This document shows positions 29,950-35,110 of a stretch of 35,110 bases of DNA, piece by piece. Position 1 is the stretch's first letter, and each line of letters opens with the position of its first letter. The position numbers and the translations under genes were made by a program. Below the pieces are notes generated by a model, which was not told where the DNA came from, did not search any database, and saw nothing but the letters and a program-made list of their open reading frames with translations. The DNA comes from an uncultured Bacteroidaceae bacterium (lineage in GTDB: Bacteria > Bacteroidota > Bacteroidia > Bacteroidales > Bacteroidaceae): positions 1 to 35,110 of the forward strand of contig CAJOHO010000019.1 in NCBI GenBank assembly GCA_905234555.1, in the 5' to 3' direction.

Positions 29950-30669
29950 ATGACTAAAGGAATCATTTTCGACTATGGAGGTACCATCGACACCAACAGC
30001 GTGCATTGGTCCGAAGTGATTTGGGATGCTTATCAGGCAGAACAGGTACCCGTCAGCAAGGAGCATTACCGCCTGGCTTACGTACACGGCGAACGCTCCC
30101 TGGCGAAGTTTCCGCTCATCCAGCCTGACCACAACATGCTCGACCTCCTGCGCATCAAGCTTCGCATTCAGCTGGGTTTTCTCATCGATGCAGGCTTGTG
30201 TTCACCTTCTGTCCCAGAGGCAGTTCTCTCCCAATCCCTTGCCCAACGCTGTTACGACCATGTGCTCAGCATTCTGACTCTGAGCCGTCCTGTTCTTCAG
30301 CAACTGGCAGAACGTTATCCGCTCGTGCTGGTCAGCAATTTCTATGGGAACATCCAGGCCATCCTTCGCGATTTCCAGCTCGACACACTCTTCCAGCAAG
30401 TCATTGAGTCTGCCGTAGTAGGAATCCGCAAACCCGATCCAGCCATCTTCCAGTTGGGCGTCGATGCGCTGGGTCTTCAGTCTTCCGAAGTACTCGTCGT
30501 GGGTGACTCCTACACTAAAGACATCGTTCCTGCCGCCTCACTCGGCTGCTCCACCGTGTGGATTCAGGGAAAAGGGTGGGGCGATGAACCCACTTCCGAT
30601 ACCTCTGCTGCCACTCATGTCATTCACAGCATTACCGAGTTGCTTCCTCTTCTCCATCCTCAGCATTGA
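29950..30669 (+). CDS. HAD-superfamily hydrolase
   Basis: The 239-aa HAD protein has motif I FDYGGTID (nucleophile Asp8), motif II LVLVSNFYGN, the Lys of motif III in VVGIRKPDPAIF and motif IV VLVVGDSYTKDIVPA. The usual second Asp of DxDGT is Gly (DYGGT), a change seen in some HAD-I phosphatases. It starts one base after the CDP-alcohol transferase stop. In this setting it may dephosphorylate a lipid phosphate-ester intermediate or a soluble precursor such as a phosphorylated alcohol. This is inferred from neighbours. Confidence 0.85.
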   Translation: MTKGIIFDYGGTIDTNSVHWSEVIWDAYQAEQVPVSKEHYRLAYVHGERSLAKFPLIQPDHNMLDLLRIKLRIQLGFLIDAGLCSPSVPEAVLSQSLAQRCYDHVLSILTLSRPVLQQLAERYPLVLVSNFYGNIQAILRDFQLDTLFQQVIESAVVGIRKPDPAIFQLGVDALGLQSSEVLVVGDSYTKDIVPAASLGCSTVWIQGKGWGDEPTSDTSAATHVIHSITELLPLLHPQH

Positions 30670-30759
30670 GAACAGTCATCATCCTTCGTGATGGAAACAA
30701 CAATTAAAATCATCGAGGCAGAAGCAGAAACTCCCCGTTTTGTTAAATAATAATAAGAA

Positions 30760-30776
30760 GACGAAGAATCTTCGTC
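30760..30776. promoter_or_regulatory. palindrome GACGAAGA-A-TCTTCGTC beside the -33 region
   Basis: Perfect 8-bp arms around one base, ending at 30776. The TAACTTTG box at 30795-30802 lies 18 nt downstream, so the palindrome covers its -33 position. It may be an operator, or a short hairpin ending the preceding operon. Confidence 0.45.
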
Positions 30777-30794
30777 GTTTCACAAAATTATTCT

Positions 30795-30802
30795 TAACTT
30801 TG
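30795..30802 (+). promoter_or_regulatory. promoter -7 box before the exported small protein and pcrA-like helicase
   Basis: TAACTTTG matches the consensus, 33 nt before the ATG at 30836. A clear -33 TTTG is not present; a palindrome covers that position. Confidence 0.65.
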
Positions 30803-30835
30803 CAGCACATTTTTCCTACTTAACTATCAACGCTT

Positions 30836-31258
30836 ATGAAACGAAACATTTTTTTGATAGCGGTGCTGGCAATCTTCTCTTTCGTGGGAATGCAGGCACA
30901 GGAAACACGCCCCTTCAAGGGTCTGTTCCAGAATGAAGAATCGAACCTTCGTTGTGAGTTAAACCTCTACGAAGACGACATCCCTGTTCCTGGTTTGGAA
31001 CTCGACACCTGTTTTGGCTACCTGAAAGGCAGCATCAACGGAATGTGGGTCATCCTGAAGGTGAAGGAATCTTCCGACGAGAAGTTCCTGGTTCGTGCTG
31101 CCTCCGAACGTGGTGGCGACGCACAGGATCTGGAGTTTGTCGCCAAGGAAGATGGCACCCTGGAGATGAAGCAGGTGGATGGCGTTACCATCAAGGGCGT
31201 AGCCAAGAACAAGTATGTGAAACTGCCTAAAATCGTGAAGCTGACAAGACTGAAGTAA
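30836..31258 (+). CDS. small exported protein, unknown
   Basis: The 140-aa product has a signal peptide (MKRNIFLIAVLAIFSFVGMQAQ) and a mature domain of about 118 residues with a strand-rich pattern. It starts with a FKGLFQNEESNLRCELNLYEDD segment and ends in a basic VKLPKIVKLTRLK strand. I recognise no family. Its last base is the A of the helicase ATG (TAATG), so both are made from one mRNA, although there is no obvious functional link between an exported protein and a DNA helicase. Confidence 0.72.
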   Translation: MKRNIFLIAVLAIFSFVGMQAQETRPFKGLFQNEESNLRCELNLYEDDIPVPGLELDTCFGYLKGSINGMWVILKVKESSDEKFLVRAASERGGDAQDLEFVAKEDGTLEMKQVDGVTIKGVAKNKYVKLPKIVKLTRLK

Positions 31259-33669
31259 TGGTAGATATCCTGAATGATTTGAATCCGTCGCAACGCGCCG
31301 CCGTGGAGTATTGCGGCGGACCTTCGTTAGTGATAGCCGGTGCAGGGTCGGGCAAGACACGCGTGCTGACCTACAAGATCGCTTATTTGTTGGAACAGGG
31401 TTTCGAACCTTGGTCCATCCTTGCGCTGACCTTTACCAACAAGGCGGCCAACGAGATGAAGGAGCGTGTCAACCGTCTGCTGGGCGACGACCGAGGACGT
31501 TACCTCTGGATGGGAACCTTCCACTCGGTCTTCCTCCGCATCCTGCGCTATGAGCACGAACGCATCGGTTTCTCTGCCAACTTCACCATCTACGACGCAT
31601 CCGACAGCAAAAGCCTCCTGAAAACCATCAGCAAGGAACTCCAGCTCGACGACAAGCAATACAAGATTTCAACCATTCAGTCGCATATCAGCAACGCCAA
31701 GAACCAGCTGGTAACAGCTGAGGAATATGTGGCAAACCCTGAGAACTTCCAGGTTGACCAGCGTCAGAAATTAGGTCAGCTGGGCAATATCTATCATCGC
31801 TATGCCAGTCGTTGCCGTCAGGCCGACGCTATGGACTTCGACGATATCCTGCTCTATACCTATTTATTATTTAAGAACAATCCAGATGTGCTGGCAAAGT
31901 ATGCGGAACGCTTCCGCTACGTCCTCGTCGATGAGTATCAGGACACGAACTACGCCCAGCACCTCATCGTCTGGCAGCTCACCAAACAGCACCAGTATGT
32001 TTGCGTGGTGGGCGACGACGCACAGAGCATCTATTCCTTCCGTGGTGCCAACATCGACAACATCCTTTCCTTCAACAAGATCTATACCGACAGCCGCCTC
32101 TTCAAGCTGGAGCAGAACTACCGTTCCACCCAGACCATCGTGGAGGCAGCCAACAGCCTGATTCACAAGAACCGCGGACAGATTTTCAAGAACGTGTTTT
32201 CTGAGAAGGAACGCGGAGAGCGCCTTCATGTGAGCGAAGCCTATTCCGACATTGAGGAAGGACAGATTGTGCTGAAACAGATCCAGGACCTTCATCGTCG
32301 CGAACAGCTGGAGTACTCTGCCTTCGCCATTCTCTACCGAACCAACGCGCAGAGCCGTATCTTCGAGGAAGAACTGCGCAAGAACGCCATCCCTTATAAA
32401 ATATACGGTGGACTTTCGTTCTACCAGCGTAAGGAAATCAAGGACATCATCGCCTACTTCCGTCTGACGGTAAATCCCAACGACGAAGAGGCGTTCAAAC
32501 GAATCATCAACTATCCCGCACGAGGTATCGGAGGCACAACCGTGACAAAGATCGTGGAGTGTGCCAACCAATATCAGGTGAGCTTGTGGACCGTCATCAA
32601 CAACCCTCTCCAGTACGGACTGAGTGTGTCGAAAGGCACCTATACGAAGATTGACCAGTTCCGTCAGCTCATCGAAGAGTTCCATCAGCTCTCTCAGACC
32701 CAGAACGCAGAGCAGATGGGGCAGGACATCGTGCGACGAAGCGGCATCCTTGCCGATATCTATCAAGACAATTCACCTGAGAATCGCAGCCGGCAGGAGA
32801 ATGTGGAGGAATTGCTCAACGGTATCCAGGAGTTCTGCCAAAGCCGTCAGGAAGAAGGCAACAGCGCCATTTACCTCACCGACTATCTGAGCGAAGTGTC
32901 CCTCCTCTCCGATGTCGATACAGACGATAGCGACAGCGAACATCGTGTCACCCTCATGACCATACATTCCGCCAAAGGTCTGGAGTTCAACACCGTCTTC
33001 GTCGTGGGTCTGGAGGAAAACCTCTTCCCCAGTCAGATGGCAAGCGGTTCTCCACGCGAGATGGAGGAGGAACGACGACTCTTCTATGTCGCCATCACCC
33101 GTGCGGAACGCCATTGCTTCCTCTCCTTCGCCAAAAGCCGTCTGCGCTACGGAAAGATGGAGTTTGGCAATCGCAGCCGTTTTCTCTCCGACATCGATCC
33201 GCAGTTCCTCGACTTCCAACCCTCCATACGTTCCTCACGTCGCAACGCACAGGACGATGTGGAGCTGCCCTGGAGCCGAAAAGCCAGCTCGTGGGGCAGT
33301 CAGTCCTCAGGTTTCGGTGGTTCTTCTGGCTTTGGTGGATCCTCAGGTTTTGGAGGTTCTTCTGGTTTTGGAGGTTCCTACCAGCCTGTTCGTCAGCAGC
33401 CGCCTGCAGGTTTCAAGCGGGTTTCTCAGCACCAAAAGCCACAGGCACCAGTCCCATCCCCGGCTTCGGCAGCCTCGTCAGTTGCAACGCCAGCCAGCAG
33501 CTCCAGCCAGCTGCAGCCAGGCAAGCACATCGAGCACGAACGCTTCGGACTGGGCATCGTCGAGAAAGTAGAAGGCACAGGCGACAGCATGAAAGCCACC
33601 GTCACTTTCAAGAATGCCGGCACCAAGCAGCTCCTCCTCAAATTTGCCCGCTTCAAAATCATCGACTAA
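31258..33669 (+). CDS. pcrA: UvrD/PcrA-type DNA helicase
   Basis: The 803-aa superfamily-1A helicase unwinds DNA 3'-5' in repair and in clearing proteins from DNA. Motifs: Q motif and Ia around LNPSQRAAVEY; Walker A GAGSGKTRVL (about 28-37); LTFTNKAANEM; Walker B LVDEYQDTN (about 223-231); VGDDAQSIYSFRGA; LEQNYRSTQ; YRTNAQSR; and the C-terminal TIHSAKGLEFNTVFVVGLEE and LFYVAITRAER. After the core (about residue 650) comes a low-complexity linker with four SGFGGS repeats (684-707) and a Ser/Pro/Gln-rich stretch. A C-terminal domain (HERFGLGIVEKVEG) typical of PcrA closes it. The start overlaps the previous stop by one base. Confidence 0.93.
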   Translation: MVDILNDLNPSQRAAVEYCGGPSLVIAGAGSGKTRVLTYKIAYLLEQGFEPWSILALTFTNKAANEMKERVNRLLGDDRGRYLWMGTFHSVFLRILRYEHERIGFSANFTIYDASDSKSLLKTISKELQLDDKQYKISTIQSHISNAKNQLVTAEEYVANPENFQVDQRQKLGQLGNIYHRYASRCRQADAMDFDDILLYTYLLFKNNPDVLAKYAERFRYVLVDEYQDTNYAQHLIVWQLTKQHQYVCVVGDDAQSIYSFRGANIDNILSFNKIYTDSRLFKLEQNYRSTQTIVEAANSLIHKNRGQIFKNVFSEKERGERLHVSEAYSDIEEGQIVLKQIQDLHRREQLEYSAFAILYRTNAQSRIFEEELRKNAIPYKIYGGLSFYQRKEIKDIIAYFRLTVNPNDEEAFKRIINYPARGIGGTTVTKIVECANQYQVSLWTVINNPLQYGLSVSKGTYTKIDQFRQLIEEFHQLSQTQNAEQMGQDIVRRSGILADIYQDNSPENRSRQENVEELLNGIQEFCQSRQEEGNSAIYLTDYLSEVSLLSDVDTDDSDSEHRVTLMTIHSAKGLEFNTVFVVGLEENLFPSQMASGSPREMEEERRLFYVAITRAERHCFLSFAKSRLRYGKMEFGNRSRFLSDIDPQFLDFQPSIRSSRRNAQDDVELPWSRKASSWGSQSSGFGGSSGFGGSSGFGGSSGFGGSYQPVRQQPPAGFKRVSQHQKPQAPVPSPASAASSVATPASSSSQLQPGKHIEHERFGLGIVEKVEGTGDSMKATVTFKNAGTKQLLLKFARFKIID
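33307..33378 (+). repeat. four 18-bp tandem repeats encoding SGFGGS in the helicase linker
   Basis: Units 33307-33324, 33325-33342, 33343-33360 and 33361-33378 each encode SGFGGS, with synonymous third-base differences. The unit length is a multiple of three, so copy-number change would lengthen or shorten the linker without a frameshift. Confidence 0.85.
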
Positions 33670-33673
33670 CCCT

Positions 33674-34903
33674 ATGAACATCCCCAACCCCTGTTACATC
33701 ATGGAAGAATCGCTGCTGAGGCGCAATCTGTCCCTCATCAGCGACGTCGCACAGCGCGCCAACGTCGAAATCATCCTTGCCTTCAAGGCCTTTGCCCTGT
33801 GGAAGTCCTTCCCCATCTTCCGTGAGTATATCCGTCACACCACAGCCAGTTCCCCCTACGAGGCACGACTGGCATTCGAAGAGTTTGGCTCGAAGGCGCA
33901 CACCTATTCGCCAGCTTACGAACCAGAGACCTTCGACGAAATCCTCCGTTGCAGCAGCCACATCACCTTCAACTCCCTGAGCCAGTACGAACGCTTTCAG
34001 TCAGAGGTGTTGTCACATCCGGAGATAGGGTGGGGGCTTCGTGTCAATCCAGAGTATTCAGAGATAGAGACCGAACTCTACAACCCCTGTGCGCCAGGCA
34101 GCCGCTTTGGCGTGTTGGCTTCTGCTCTTTCTGCATATACAGCGCAGTCCGAACCTTTCCTCCCCCTTGGGGGAGTTAGAGGGGGCTTTGGTGAGCCAGT
34201 CGAACCGACTTGTGGTGAGCTTGTCGAACCATTACCCCAAGGCATTAGCGGCTTTCATATACATTGCCATTGCGAAAGCAGTTCCGAAGCCTTCGAACGC
34301 ACCTTAGTACATATCGAAGAGAAGTTCTCCAAGTGGTTTCCCCAACTCCGTTGGATCAACTTCGGAGGCGGACATCTCATGACGCGAGCCGACTACGATG
34401 TGGAACGCCTGGTGCGAGTGCTCAACGCCTTCCATCAGCGCTATCCCTGGCTGCAAGTCATCCTCGAACCAGGTTCCGCCTTTGCCTGGCAGACTGGTCC
34501 GCTCTTCTCGCGAGTGGTTGACATCGTCGAGAACAAAGGCATCCGTACCGCCATCCTCAACGTCAGCTTCACCTGCCACATGCCCGACTGCCTCGAAATG
34601 CCCTACATGCCCGTCGTTCTAGGCGCTGAAATCGCAGATGAAGAAACGGGAAAGACGAAGTTCCTTTATCGTCTGGGTGGCAACAGTTGCCTGAGTGGAG
34701 ATTATCTCGGATATTGGGCGTTCGACCACGAATTGCAAGTGGGAGAGGACATCATCTTCGAAGATATGATTCATTACACCACCGTCAAGACCACGATGTT
34801 TAACGGAGTCCATCATCCCTCCATCGGTCTTCTCCACACCGACGGCACCTTCGAACTCTATCGCCACTTCACCTACGAAGACTATCGCGACCGCATGTGC
34901 TAA
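33674..34903 (+). CDS. nspC: carboxynorspermidine/carboxyspermidine decarboxylase with repeat-derived insertion
   Basis: NspC is a PLP enzyme of the alanine-racemase fold that decarboxylates carboxyspermidine or carboxynorspermidine, the last step of the alternative polyamine pathway. The 409-aa protein shows the PLP-Lys segment ILAFKAFALWK (about 33-43), GLRVNPEYSEIETELYNPCAPGSRFGV, GFHIHCHCESSSEAF, the GGGHLMT phosphate site, LEPGSAF and FTCHMPDCLEMPY. Between NPCAPGSRFGVLAS and LPQGISGFHIHCHCE there is an extra run of about 38 residues (roughly 150-188) encoded by dispersed-repeat DNA. Family members are usually shorter here. The ATG at 33674 follows the helicase stop by 4 nt. Confidence 0.93.
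   Translation: MNIPNPCYIMEESLLRRNLSLISDVAQRANVEIILAFKAFALWKSFPIFREYIRHTTASSPYEARLAFEEFGSKAHTYSPAYEPETFDEILRCSSHITFNSLSQYERFQSEVLSHPEIGWGLRVNPEYSEIETELYNPCAPGSRFGVLASALSAYTAQSEPFLPLGGVRGGFGEPVEPTCGELVEPLPQGISGFHIHCHCESSSEAFERTLVHIEEKFSKWFPQLRWINFGGGHLMTRADYDVERLVRVLNAFHQRYPWLQVILEPGSAFAWQTGPLFSRVVDIVENKGIRTAILNVSFTCHMPDCLEMPYMPVVLGAEIADEETGKTKFLYRLGGNSCLSGDYLGYWAFDHELQVGEDIIFEDMIHYTTVKTTMFNGVHHPSIGLLHTDGTFELYRHFTYEDYRDRMC
34153..34231. repeat. two dispersed repeat elements inserted in frame in nspC
   Basis: The first block (34153-34190) has TCCCCCTTGGGGGA then AGAGGGGGCTTT, matching the der-proximal element at 2545-2583 in reverse orientation. The second (34191-34231) has two related parts, GTGAGCCAGTCGAACC and GTGAGCTTGTCGAACC, the kind of GTCGAACC/GTGAGC repeat I know from other bacterial genomes. 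Both are translated in the nspC frame without a stop. Confidence 0.75.
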
Positions 34904-34908
34904 CCAGT

Positions 34909-35036
34909 GAAAATTCGTGCGTGCACGAACGAAATTTTGTGCACGCTTGAACTACCCACTCGTGCACGCTCAAAATTTCATCCGTGCGTGCACAAAATGT
35001 CAACCGTGCGTGCACGAATTTTGACTTGTGCACGCA
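34909..35036. repeat. array of six GTGCAC palindromes downstream of nspC
   Basis: GTGCAC occurs at 34921, 34939, 34962, 34988, 35010 and 35028. Most copies sit in CGTGCGTGCACGAA- or TTTTGTGCACGC-type contexts with short A/T runs (AAATTT, AAAATT) between. The spacings are 18, 23, 26, 22 and 18 nt, nearly symmetrical. The outer copies (34909-34929 and about 35005-35024) are inverted repeats of each other. No gene follows before the window end at 35110; the remaining about 75 bases hold nothing I can identify. Confidence 0.75.
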
Positions 35037-35110
35037 TAAATGATGATTTGACTTTCATTTTGTCAGATTTGGCGTCATAAGGGAGAGATGGGTTGGGTTA
35101 GTTTTTGGTT

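Noticed and set aside
30691..30750. 19-codon frame METTIKII... before the palindrome at 30760
   Set aside because: Too short, no promoter in front of it and no recognisable product; probably chance.
31867..32766. Minus-strand frame of 299 codons opposite the helicase
   Set aside because: Antisense shadow of UvrD/PcrA motifs.

Overview
The window looks like chromosomal DNA of a Bacteroidales bacterium, most likely a Prevotella-type species. The evidence is the recurrent TAnnTTTG -7 boxes (usually TAACTTTG) with a TTTG-like -33 box about 20 nt upstream, the near absence of Shine-Dalgarno sequences, and lineage-typical genes (DUF4494, DUF4837, the GIN/DUF2807 lipoprotein, a C11-type KdsA, a separate mlaE-mlaF pair). 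I see no rRNA, tRNA, CRISPR array, insertion sequence or phage gene. It is mostly a dense housekeeping region with unusual non-coding DNA between genes.

Layout. 1-1230 has no convincing gene. It holds hairpins, a 60-bp near-perfect AT palindrome, and arrays of different 8-bp units that recur in inverted orientation on the two sides of the palindrome, then a long nested hairpin. 1231-4002 (+) is der, a small lipoprotein, and a phosphofructokinase paralogue that has lost several catalytic residues. 4070-7172 (-) is a compact five-gene operon: DUF4494, YggS, Crp/Fnr regulator, FdtA-like cupin, FemAB-like acyltransferase. lptB (-) is divergent from mlaE-mlaF-exported EEP phosphohydrolase (+), and a two-part Rid/FkbO-like protein follows. 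A DKNYY-repeat protein (-), a WG-repeat protein without an ATG start, and uxaB come next. A GIN-domain lipoprotein (-) is divergent from slyD-aroC-ssb-PPTase (+). Then come an exported unknown, kdsA, kdsD (KDO synthesis), glyA, rlmN, a DUF4837 lipoprotein and pdxA.

26255-30669 is the most suggestive gene set: a flippase-like membrane domain fused to a nucleotidyltransferase, an ATP-grasp enzyme, a CDP-alcohol phosphatidyltransferase with altered motif spacing, and a HAD phosphatase. Overlaps and tiny gaps suggest co-transcription. Together they look like a pathway that makes, attaches and perhaps translocates a phospholipid head group; the head group cannot be read from sequence. The window ends with an exported unknown, a UvrD/PcrA helicase with a Gly-rich repeat linker, nspC carrying an in-frame insertion made of dispersed repeat DNA, and an array of GTGCAC palindromes.

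A theme runs through the window: many intergenic regions are filled by short tandem repeats of period 7 or 8, each with its own unit, often starting at the upstream stop codon and ending a few bases before the next start codon. The inverted octamer arrays at 440-998 may be an elaborate version of the same phenomenon.
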